This document shows, one piece after another, positions 1 through 4,897 of a DNA stretch of 6,122 nt. The stretch comes from Lachnospiraceae bacterium UBA1201. Its GTDB lineage: Bacteria > Bacillota > Clostridia > Lachnospirales > Lachnospiraceae. A program made the position numbers and the translations under genes. Where the stretch lies: assembly GCA_002309675.1 (NCBI GenBank), contig DBXX01000088.1:1-6122 (forward strand). Reading direction: 5' to 3'. Below the pieces are notes generated by a model. The model ran no database searches. It was not told the DNA's origin and saw only the letters and a program-made list of their open reading frames with translations. How positions within the stretch are numbered: the stretch's first letter is position 1; every line of letters begins with the position of its first letter.

Positions 1-222
1 GGTGGCTTCTCGCCACATGAAGCTCCACCCCCGAGGGGGCCGCGGCCACCAGAATGAAGATATAAGCTTGCATTGGTGGCTTTTCGCCGCACGAAACTCC
101 ACCCCCGAGGGAGCCGCGGCCACCATAATGAAGATATAAGCTTGCATTGGCGGCTTCTCGCCGCACGAAGCTCCACCCCCGAGGGGGCCGCGGCCACCAG
201 AATGAAGATATAAGCTTCATCA
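1..222. repeat. Three tandem copies of a 74-bp dyad-rich intergenic repeat
   Basis: Three head-to-tail units start at 1, 75 and 149. Units 1 and 2 differ at 6 of 74 positions. Unit 3 differs from unit 1 at 3 of its first 69 bases, then loses similarity just after the AAGCTT at 212-217. Each unit holds a short hairpin (GTGGC/GCCAC at 2-6 and 12-16 in unit 1), a C-run facing a G-run (28-32 and 35-39), the palindrome GGCCGCGGCC (38-47, broken in unit 2) and an A/T-rich tail with AATGAAG facing CTTGCATT (53-59 and 67-74). The first six bases can also pair with the GCCACC at 45-50, so alternative folds exist. No convincing ORF or promoter lies inside. The array may extend past the left edge. It lies beyond the tig terminator, so it is probably outside the tig transcript. 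I do not recognise the family; it could be a REP/BIME-like element or a tandem structured RNA. Confidence 0.93.
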
Positions 223-230
223 GGTTGCTA

Positions 231-263
231 ACAAAAACAGCCGATCCGCACGCGGACCGGCTG
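231..263 (-). terminator. Rho-independent terminator of tig
   Basis: The hairpin at 238-263 pairs CAGCCG-A-TCCGC with GCGGA-C-CGGCTG: 11 base pairs, one internal A/C mismatch and a 2-base centre that would open to a small loop. Read on the minus strand it is followed by TTTTTGTT (237 downward), and it lies about 25 bases past the tig stop. On the plus strand it is followed by GGTTTTTATTT, so it could also stop transcription coming from the repeat side. Confidence 0.9.
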
Positions 264-288
264 GTTTTTATTTCATATCATTCGAAGA

Positions 289-1608
289 TTATTCTTCGTC
301 TTTCTTCTCTTCTTCTGCGGGAGCGTCAACCTCTACAGCATTTGCTGCAAGGAACTCTGCTGCCTTCTGGAGGCGCATATCCTTCTTGATGCTCTCTGCT
401 CCGGACTCGCCGAGGTAGTTCTTCACGGTCTCAACTTCCATCTTGTAGGTGGAAGCCATGCGCTCGATCTCCTTCTCTACGTCGTCGTCAGTAGCTTCAA
501 GGTTCTCAGCGTTTGCGATCGCCTCGAGTACCAGACGGGACTTGATGCGCTCAATCGCACGCGGCTTCGTCTGCTCGGTGAGCTGCTCCTTCGTCATACC
601 TGTGTAACGAAGGTACATATCCATGGAGATACCCTGCTGCTGCATGTTCTGAGCCATCTCGTCAACCATACGGTCTGCCTCGTCGGCGATCATCAGATCA
701 GCGATCTCCATCGTTGCGTTTGCAACTGCCTTCTCAACAGCCTGGTTCTGCTTAGCGCTCTCCGCCTGCTTCTCCTTACGCTCTGCGATGATCTTCTTCA
801 GATCCTCTTTATACTCATCCAAAGTCTCGAAATCGGAGATCTCGCTTGCGAACTCGTCATCCAGCTCGGGAAGTTCCTTAACCTTTACGTTCTTAACGGT
901 TACTTTGAACAGAGCGGGCTTGCCGGCCAGAGATGCCTCGCCGTACTCCTCAGGGAAGGTAACGTTAACTTCAACATCATCACCGGTGGAAGCGCCGATC
1001 AGCTGATCCTCAAATGTATCAATGAAGCTGTGGGTACCGATACCGAGCTCGTAATCTGTGCCCTTACCGCCGTTGAATGCAACGCCGTCAACAAAACCTT
1101 CGAAATCGATCACTGCGATATCGCCGGTCTGGATGGGACGCTCAACGGTGATCAGACGGGAATTCTCCTCCTGCTTCTTAGAAAGCTCAGCAGTGATCTC
1201 GTCATCGGTCACGTCAGCATTGCTCTTATAAACCTCAACGCCCTTGTAGTCGCCAAGTGTAACCTCAGGCTTTGTAGCTACAGTAGCAGTGAAGATGAAG
1301 GACTTACCCTTCTCGATCTGGGTCACATCGATCTCCGGACGAGAAACGATCTCAACGTCCGCCTCTTCGTATGCCTTTGCGTATGCATCCGGAATCAGGA
1401 TATTTGCTGCGTCCTCATAGAACACAGCCGGGCCGTACATCTTCTCGATGATGGCCTGCGGAGCATGTCCCTTGCGGAAACCCTGCAAGTTGAACTTGCC
1501 CTTATTCTTAGTATATGCCTGCTGCATTGCAGCTACAAACTCTTCTGCGGGAACTTCGATAGTCAGCTTTGCTTTGCTGCCGTCCAATTTCTCAACCTGT
1601 ACACTCAT
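289..1608 (-). CDS. tig: Trigger factor, ribosome-associated chaperone and peptidyl-prolyl isomerase
   Basis: Complete 439-residue trigger factor, the usual length (E. coli protein 432). The family docks at the ribosomal exit tunnel and shields nascent chains in the cytoplasm. Visible domains are an N-terminal ribosome-binding domain (about 1-115) with the signature GFRKGHAP at 43-50 (usual form GFRxGKxP, so His replaces the common Lys); an FKBP-type isomerase domain (about 157-242: TGDIAVIDFEGFVDG, later FPEEYG and LAGKPALFKVTV); and a helical C-terminal domain (about 250-420) ending in an acidic tail EEEKKDEE. The start is ATG with AAGGAGG at 1621-1627, 12 bases upstream. It has its own promoter (1701-1729) and terminator (231-263). 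In many bacteria tig is followed by clpP and clpX; here a terminator and the 74-bp repeats follow instead. Identity is essentially certain. Confidence 0.99.
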   Translation of the reverse strand: MSVQVEKLDGSKAKLTIEVPAEEFVAAMQQAYTKNKGKFNLQGFRKGHAPQAIIEKMYGPAVFYEDAANILIPDAYAKAYEEADVEIVSRPEIDVTQIEKGKSFIFTATVATKPEVTLGDYKGVEVYKSNADVTDDEITAELSKKQEENSRLITVERPIQTGDIAVIDFEGFVDGVAFNGGKGTDYELGIGTHSFIDTFEDQLIGASTGDDVEVNVTFPEEYGEASLAGKPALFKVTVKNVKVKELPELDDEFASEISDFETLDEYKEDLKKIIAERKEKQAESAKQNQAVEKAVANATMEIADLMIADEADRMVDEMAQNMQQQGISMDMYLRYTGMTKEQLTEQTKPRAIERIKSRLVLEAIANAENLEATDDDVEKEIERMASTYKMEVETVKNYLGESGAESIKKDMRLQKAAEFLAANAVEVDAPAEEEKKDEE

Positions 1609-1700
1609 GATAGAATATATCCTCCTTCAATGCTTATGCATATCTCACTTAAAGCGCGCTTACACACAAAGAAAACGCATAAAACAGCGCACCATCAAAC

Positions 1701-1729
1701 ATTTTAGCACAGGTCTGCGCAAATGGCAA
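1701..1729 (-). promoter_or_regulatory. Sigma-A promoter of tig with extended -10
   Basis: On the minus strand, TTGCCA (1724-1729), a 17-base spacer and TAAAAT (1701-1706), with TG one base before the -10 (TGcTAAAAT, an extended -10). The predicted start near 1694 gives a leader of about 86 bases before the tig ATG. I see no attenuator in the leader, only a small ATGC-ATAA-GCAT stem just upstream of the ribosome binding site. No clear terminator separates this promoter from the DJ-1 gene, so read-through into tig is possible. Confidence 0.75.
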
Positions 1730-1771
1730 GGGGAAATTTACATCAAACGGCTGCGCTCAAAACTATGGAAA

Positions 1772-2329
1772 TTACTTCTCGCGGTCGGGATGCATGATCG
1801 AGTTTTTTACCTTCCGGGCAGTCGCCTTATCGGTCAATACTTCGAGCATGGCCAGGCCCATGTCGACCGCCACGCCCATTCCGCGGCCGGTGATCACATT
1901 GCCATCGACTACGACGTCTTCATCCGTCACGATGGCGCCGACGAGTTTATCCTCGAAGCCCGGATAGCAGGTCGCCTTCTTCTTATTCAGCAATCCCAGC
2001 TGGCCCGGGATCATCGGAGCCGCGCAGATAGCCGCGATCCCTACGCCGCGCTTCGCCGCCTCCTTAAACCGTCCCATGAATTCCTTGTCCGCATACAGGT
2101 TATTCGTTCCCGGCATGCCGCCCGGTAAAAACAGCATGGTCGCATCCTCCGGCACCTCACCGCCGATCCGGTCCGCTGCGATCATGATGCCGTGGGATCC
2201 GGTCACCAACGGGTTCTTCGCGATGGCCACGGTCTCGCAGGACACGCCGCCGCGCCGCAGTACGTCAACGACCGCCAGGCATTCTACTTCTTCCAATCCA
2301 TCTGCCAAATAGGCATATACTTTACTCAT
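1772..2329 (-). CDS. DJ-1/PfpI (ThiJ/YajL-like) family protein
   Basis: 185 residues, the normal size of a single-domain DJ-1 protein. By comparison with human DJ-1, the conserved acidic residue is Glu16 (in DGLEEVE, 10-16), the oxyanion-loop glycines are in LPGGMPG (68-74), and the reactive cysteine is Cys102 in the nucleophile elbow AAICAAP (99-105). A Tyr (122, in CYPGFE) occupies the place of DJ-1 His126, which I recall as common in Firmicutes members. GRGMGVAVDMGLAMLE (148-163) is the usual C-terminal signature. Family members are cytoplasmic; roles proposed for them include redox sensing, chaperone-like activity and glyoxalase or deglycase activity, and the exact role here cannot be read from sequence. 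The start was set at 2329 because GGAGG lies at 2337-2341, 7 bases upstream; an in-frame ATG at 2401 lacks such a site and would add an unrelated N-terminus. It follows the zinc-ribbon gene by 88 bases with no visible terminator or clear promoter, so the two are probably co-transcribed. Confidence 0.95.
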   Translation of the reverse strand: MSKVYAYLADGLEEVECLAVVDVLRRGGVSCETVAIAKNPLVTGSHGIMIAADRIGGEVPEDATMLFLPGGMPGTNNLYADKEFMGRFKEAAKRGVGIAAICAAPMIPGQLGLLNKKKATCYPGFEDKLVGAIVTDEDVVVDGNVITGRGMGVAVDMGLAMLEVLTDKATARKVKNSIMHPDREK

Positions 2330-2417
2330 AATAATTCCTCCAAATATATGGTTTCCCAGTCTAAGCCCTGTCCTCCGACATGCGCATCTTTCCCGGGGCA
2401 ATGCTTCTCAAATCAAC

Positions 2418-2738
2418 TTAACTCAGTGCATTTCCGCAGTTTCCGCAGAACTTTCCGCCGCTTACCGGCGCGCCGCAGTTGCTGCAGAACTTCGGCTTCT
2501 GCGCGTTCTGCGCAGCGTCCCTCTCTTTTCTTTCCTCCGTAAAACGTTTCACGGTATCCATCAGCTCCTGATGCTTGCGCGTTTCCTCTTCCAACATGCG
2601 CTGCGCTTCAACCGTCGCCTTCGCCTGCTCCTCCGGCGTCAGTTTATTCCACGTCTCCTGCGCTTTCTTCAGCGCCTCTTCCTGCATCTTTACGAGTTCC
2701 TCCGGCGTGTAGTTTTGCATCTTCGGCATATTGTCCAT
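2418..2738 (-). CDS. Small coiled-coil protein with C-terminal zinc ribbon
   Basis: 106 residues. Residues about 10-75 are highly charged, Glu/Lys-rich and strongly helical, probably a coiled coil or amphipathic helix (for example EEALKKAQETWNKLTPEEQ). The C-terminus is a short zinc ribbon: Cys85-x2-Cys88 and Cys98-x2-Cys101 in FCSNCGAPVSGGKFCGNCG, the form seen in many Firmicutes and archaeal proteins (zinc_ribbon_2-like). There is no signal peptide or membrane segment. The start was chosen by the ribosome binding site: AAGGAGG at 2747-2753 lies 8 bases before ATG 2738, only 2 bases before the upstream ATG at 2744, and inside the coding region if ATG 2768 were used. It is the first gene of a probable two-gene transcript with the DJ-1 gene. 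Function is unknown; a protein- or nucleic-acid-binding adaptor is plausible from the zinc ribbon, but this is inference. Confidence 0.85.
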   Translation of the reverse strand: MDNMPKMQNYTPEELVKMQEEALKKAQETWNKLTPEEQAKATVEAQRMLEEETRKHQELMDTVKRFTEERKERDAAQNAQKPKFCSNCGAPVSGGKFCGNCGNALS

Positions 2739-2787
2739 ATACATGTCCTCCTTCTTCTGAGCGCTCATTCAAAAAACGTATAGTGTT

Positions 2788-2816
2788 ATTATATCCCGAA
2801 ACCTTTCGGGATGCAA
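2788..2816 (-). promoter_or_regulatory. Promoter of the zinc-ribbon/DJ-1 operon with palindromic spacer
   Basis: On the minus strand, TTGCAT (2811-2816), a spacer of exactly 17 bases and a perfect TATAAT (2788-2793). The whole spacer lies inside the inverted repeat ATCCCGAAAGGTTTCGGGAT (2793-2812; 9-bp arms, 2-bp centre), which touches both hexamers. The start near 2781 would give a leader of about 43 bases to ATG 2738. The dyad may be an operator; as a terminator for the upstream tautomerase gene it is poor, since the following bases on that strand are ATAATAAC rather than a T-run. Confidence 0.75.
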
Positions 2817-2823
2817 TTTGATT

Positions 2824-3165
2824 TCAGAAGTTTCCTCCATTCCATCCCCAGTCGCTGACCGGATGGTAAGTCACGTAAACATTGTTGCCGGGAATGCCCA
2901 GTTCCTCTGCGAACAAGTCGCAGATCTGTCCGGTCAATTTATCATATGCCGACTTCGGCGCGTTTCCGAACAGGCTGACCGAAACATACGCGCCTCGCTC
3001 GAGCTTCTTTCCGCCCAGCCACAGGTCGTATCCGTCTTCGATTCCCACCATCAGGTAGGTCTCGCTCTTATTCAGTGTGGTGATGAGTTTCCCCAGTTTC
3101 GACTTCAGCACCTCCTTCTTAGGTGCGTCTACGGGCAATGTGATCTTTGAATCGATAAAAGGCAT
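2824..3165 (-). CDS. MIF-type tautomerase (phenylpyruvate/dopachrome tautomerase-like)
   Basis: 113 residues, close to the length of mammalian macrophage migration inhibitory factor (115 with Met). The catalytic Pro2 is present in MPFIDSK, exposed after Met removal as in the family. Lys33 (LNKSETYLMVGIED) aligns with MIF Lys32. The strand RGAYVSVSLFGN (57-68) matches the MIF segment around Ile64. The C-terminus VYVTYHPVSDWGWNGGNF (96-113) follows MIF VYINYYDM...VGWNNSTF, including the GWN. Family members are trimers that tautomerise aromatic enol/keto acids, and the physiological substrate in bacteria is generally unknown. There is no signal peptide, so it is probably cytoplasmic. The start is ATG 3165, preceded by an AGAGGAAG-type site; an upstream in-frame ATG at 3393 would cross the promoter region and add unrelated sequence. 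It is transcribed alone, divergently from the membrane-protein operon. Confidence 0.92.
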   Translation of the reverse strand: MPFIDSKITLPVDAPKKEVLKSKLGKLITTLNKSETYLMVGIEDGYDLWLGGKKLERGAYVSVSLFGNAPKSAYDKLTGQICDLFAEELGIPGNNVYVTYHPVSDWGWNGGNF

Positions 3166-3286
3166 ATCCTCTTCCTCTCTTTCTTTTATGTGGTGTCCCG
3201 GGGGCAATGTCCCAACCGAGGCCCAATATTTAACGGTCGAAGCTCTGTTTGAACGCATACGAAACGTTACTGTGAGCGACACCAAC

Positions 3287-3316
3287 ATTATACCGCATAC
3301 ATCATGGGAAACGCAA
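3287..3316 (-). promoter_or_regulatory. Probable sigma-A promoter of the tautomerase gene
   Basis: On the minus strand, TTGCGT (3311-3316), 18 bases and a perfect TATAAT (3287-3292). The start near 3280 implies a leader of about 115 bases. I looked for a riboswitch or attenuator in the leader and saw only weak G/C pairings. Confidence 0.65.
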
Positions 3317-3401
3317 GAAAAATCGGGTTCAAAAGGCCCGTTCATACGTCCGGCCTGCGCCATCCGCTCCGGCCGAAGCCAGGAGTAAATCAAAAAACTG
3401 A

Positions 3402-3433
3402 GACATTTTGTAAAATATACTTGACATAATGTC
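3402..3433. promoter_or_regulatory. Pair of ACA-N3-TGT operator-like dyads
   Basis: ACATTTTGT (3403-3411) and ACATAATGT (3424-3432) share the form ACA-N3-TGT and lie 21 bases apart, two helical turns. The second extends to the perfect dyad GACATAATGTC (3423-3433) and overlaps the -35 TTGACA. A further dyad ATTTTGTAAAAT (3405-3416) overlaps the first. The placement suits repression. The XRE regulator at the end of the same operon is an obvious candidate ligand, by inference only. Confidence 0.45.
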
Positions 3434-3449
3434 GTGGGCGTGCTATAGT
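3421..3449 (+). promoter_or_regulatory. Strong sigma-A promoter of the membrane-protein/XRE operon
   Basis: Consensus -35 TTGACA (3421-3426), a 17-base spacer and TATAGT (3444-3449) with TG one base before the -10. Predicted transcription start is about 3456. The AT-rich upstream stretch and overlapping dyads suggest a strong but regulated promoter. Confidence 0.88.
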
Positions 3450-3455
3450 ATCCTC

Positions 3456-3485
3456 AGAGACCGGCCCGGGAGGTGCAGCGGTCTC
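3456..3485 (+). other. 5'-end stem-loop in the operon leader
   Basis: GAGACCG (3456-3462) pairs with CGGTCTC (3479-3485), a perfect 7-bp stem around a 16-base G/C-rich loop. It begins at about the predicted transcription start and ends just before the ribosome binding site (AAAGGAG, 3487-3493; 8 bases before the ATG). There is no T-run after it, so it is not a terminator. A 5'-terminal stem next to the ribosome binding site may stabilise the mRNA, as known for some leaders, or tune translation. Confidence 0.55.
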
Positions 3486-3501
3486 GAAAGGAGAACACAC
3501 T

Positions 3502-4527
3502 ATGCGTAAATCAGTTTTAGGAATTATCATCGCCATTATCGGAGCCGTACTGCTGGGCGCAGGCATCTTGGCACTGTCCGGGTCGGACAGCGGACTCGAG
3601 TGGAAGTCTGACTGGAAGCAGCGGATTCGCTGCGAAGCCGGCCAGCCGAACACACCGTCTTCCGAAGGTAATTTCACCATTTCAAAATCCGGCAAATACA
3701 CCATCAGCATCCGCTGGCAGCCGGAAGATATAAAAGTTAAAGATGTTACTGCAAAAGACATCGGTTTCGTCACTTCCTGTAAAGTGACCGACGAGCAGGG
3801 TGAAACCGTTTACTCCACTTTAGGTCTGGCATCGGATACCTACATGACCACAGACCTGGCGGCCGGTAACTATCACATGGAATTCAGTTACTTTGCGGAC
3901 CGGGAAACCTATCCCGATCTCGCCGAAAACGGGACCTGGCAGATCGATTACCGTCTCAGTGTAAATTATGTCCGTCCCTTCTCTACCCGCGATATCTGCG
4001 CCGTATTTTCCATTCTGCTCGGAACCGCCATCCTGCTGATCCTGACCGTATCTTTATACCGGAAGCAGCAGGTTTCCGGAACACGTTATGACGAGCGCCA
4101 GGAAGTTGAACAGGGTCGCGCATTCCGTTATGCGTTCTACGCCGCAATGGTCACGGTCGGAGTTTCCCTGATCATCGACTCGATGGGCATCTTCGCGGAC
4201 GGCATGTCCTCCGTCTTCTATGCCGCCTCGATCTTCATCGGCCTCATGGTATACGTGATCTACGGCTACTGGCACGACTGCTATATCGCCCTGAATGAAA
4301 AGAAGGGCTTCACCATCACGTTTCTTCTGATCATCGGTGTTATCAACCTGGCCATCGGCCTTTCCTCCCTGAACCGGGATGGCTGGCTGGATGAGACCGG
4401 GCACATGAATACCACCGACCTCAACTTCTTATGCGGCGCCACAGCTATTATTCTGGTCGTAGCCGGCCTGATCCGTTTCGTAACGGAGAAGATTTCCGCG
4501 AAAGATGACGGAGGTGATGACGAATGA
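3502..4527 (+). CDS. Six-helix membrane protein with N-terminal ectodomain and YDERQ motif
   Basis: 341 residues. Helix 1 (about 5-25) is followed by a polar domain of about 135 residues (27-162) that looks beta-rich (SGKYTISIRWQPE, LAAGNYHMEFSYF) and has two cysteines (44, 93) that could form a disulphide. Five more helices follow (about 164-186, 209-229, 236-258, 269-290, 307-326). YDERQ (196-200) then QGRAFRYAF lies in the cytoplasmic loop after helix 2. This motif with the following helices resembles DUF2178-like membrane proteins of Firmicutes that often sit beside tiny XRE regulators; that family link is recalled, not searched. The charge pattern fits an outside ectodomain and an inside acidic C-tail. 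The start is supported by AAAGGAG 8 bases upstream. The stop overlaps the XRE start (ATGA, 4524-4527), so the two are co-translated. A sensor or modulator role for the regulator is inference; no enzyme motif is visible. Confidence 0.92.
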   Translation: MRKSVLGIIIAIIGAVLLGAGILALSGSDSGLEWKSDWKQRIRCEAGQPNTPSSEGNFTISKSGKYTISIRWQPEDIKVKDVTAKDIGFVTSCKVTDEQGETVYSTLGLASDTYMTTDLAAGNYHMEFSYFADRETYPDLAENGTWQIDYRLSVNYVRPFSTRDICAVFSILLGTAILLILTVSLYRKQQVSGTRYDERQEVEQGRAFRYAFYAAMVTVGVSLIIDSMGIFADGMSSVFYAASIFIGLMVYVIYGYWHDCYIALNEKKGFTITFLLIIGVINLAIGLSSLNRDGWLDETGHMNTTDLNFLCGATAIILVVAGLIRFVTEKISAKDDGGDDE

Positions 4528-4718
4528 AGAACCTGCGTCTGAAATCCGCCCGTGCTGCCCTGGATCTGTCGCAACAGGACCTGGCCGACCGCGTCGGTGT
4601 CTCCCGCCAGACCATCAACGCCATCGAAAAAGGCGACTACAACCCCACCATCAAACTCTGCCGCGACATCTGCAGAGTCCTGGGGAAGACTCTGGACGAA
4701 CTGTTCTGGGAAGACTGA
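4524..4718 (+). CDS. Small XRE/Cro-family transcriptional regulator
   Basis: 64 residues, nearly all one HTH_3 domain: KNLRLKSARAALDLSQQDLADRVGVSRQTINAIEKGDYNPTI. Helix 2 is about 16-25 and the recognition helix about 27-37 (SRQTINAIEKG). It closely follows the pattern of the roughly 65-residue Firmicutes regulators that neighbour small membrane proteins. There is no ligand-binding domain, so any signal must come from a partner. Its start codon overlaps the membrane-protein stop, and it has its own very strong Shine-Dalgarno (GGAGGTGA, 4510-4517, 6 bases before the ATG) inside the upstream gene, which predicts coupled and well-balanced expression. Its likely targets include its own promoter dyads (inference). 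Confidence 0.95.
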   Translation: MKNLRLKSARAALDLSQQDLADRVGVSRQTINAIEKGDYNPTIKLCRDICRVLGKTLDELFWED

Positions 4719-4750
4719 CAGGAACGTGGGCAATGCTACTCACATATTCA

Positions 4751-4781
4751 AAAGCGGGCCTTGCAAAAGGCCCGCTTTTTT
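4751..4781 (+). terminator. Strong terminator of the membrane-protein/XRE operon
   Basis: A perfect 12-bp stem AAAGCGGGCCTT/AAGGCCCGCTTT (4751-4762, 4767-4778) is closed by the GNRA tetraloop GCAA (4763-4766) and followed by six Ts (4776-4781, partly in the stem). It lies 33 bases after the XRE stop. On the minus strand the T-run is shorter, so it acts mainly on plus-strand transcription. Confidence 0.95.
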
Positions 4782-4817
4782 AGTTTCACCCTACGTCATC
4801 CGAGCACAGAATAAGCC

Positions 4818-4864
4818 GAAAAGAAACGCCAACAGCCTGCAGGCATTTCGCCGGCAGGCTGTTG
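4818..4864 (-). terminator. Terminator of the secreted-protein gene
   Basis: An 11-bp stem CAACAGCCTGC/GCAGGCTGTTG (4830-4840, 4854-4864), extended after one mismatch by GGC/GCC around the loop ATTTC. On the minus strand it is followed by GCGTTTCTTTTCGG, an imperfect T-tract, and it lies 34 bases past the stop at 4898. With the preceding terminator it insulates two convergent genes. Confidence 0.8.
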
Positions 4865-4897
4865 TGAGCCGCTATTTTGATTTCGATTAAAACATCA

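Larger units (their letters stand above)
3166..3501. other. Divergent intergenic region, no gene
   Basis: 336 bases between two divergent start codons. It holds the minus-strand tautomerase promoter (3287-3316), the plus-strand promoter of the membrane-protein operon (3421-3449) with dyads around it, and a 5' leader hairpin (3456-3485). About 100 bases separate the two -35 boxes. The stretch just before the plus-strand -35 (3386-3420) is A/T-rich and could act as an UP element. Long open frames crossing the region lack ribosome binding sites and family resemblance. Confidence 0.8.

Noticed and set aside
1..222. CRISPR array
   Set aside because: The whole 74-bp unit is repeated; there are no unique spacers between shorter repeats and no cas genes.
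147..389. 80-residue plus-strand ORF
   Set aside because: It runs from the repeat through the terminator into the antisense of tig, with low-complexity translation and no ribosome binding site.
1030..2128. Overlapping plus-strand ORFs of 225 and 226 residues
   Set aside because: They lie antisense to tig and the DJ-1 gene, and neither has a start signal or recognisable domain.
2330..2401. Longer DJ-1 protein starting at 2401
   Set aside because: The added 24 residues are unlike the family, and a good ribosome binding site sits before the ATG at 2329.
2739..2768. Zinc-ribbon protein starting at 2768
   Set aside because: This ATG has no ribosome binding site, and the only good AAGGAGG would then lie inside the coding region; it is ideally spaced for ATG 2738.
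2793..2812. Palindrome as a classic terminator of the tautomerase gene
   Set aside because: It has no T-run on the minus strand, and it fits exactly between a -35 and a perfect -10. A weak terminator role is not excluded.
3166..3286. Riboswitch or T-box in the long tautomerase leader
   Set aside because: No recognisable conserved core, no terminator/antiterminator pair and no T-run were found; pairings are weak.
3166..3393. Longer tautomerase starting at 3393
   Set aside because: It would bury the catalytic Pro2 and run through the promoter; the family needs an N-terminal proline.
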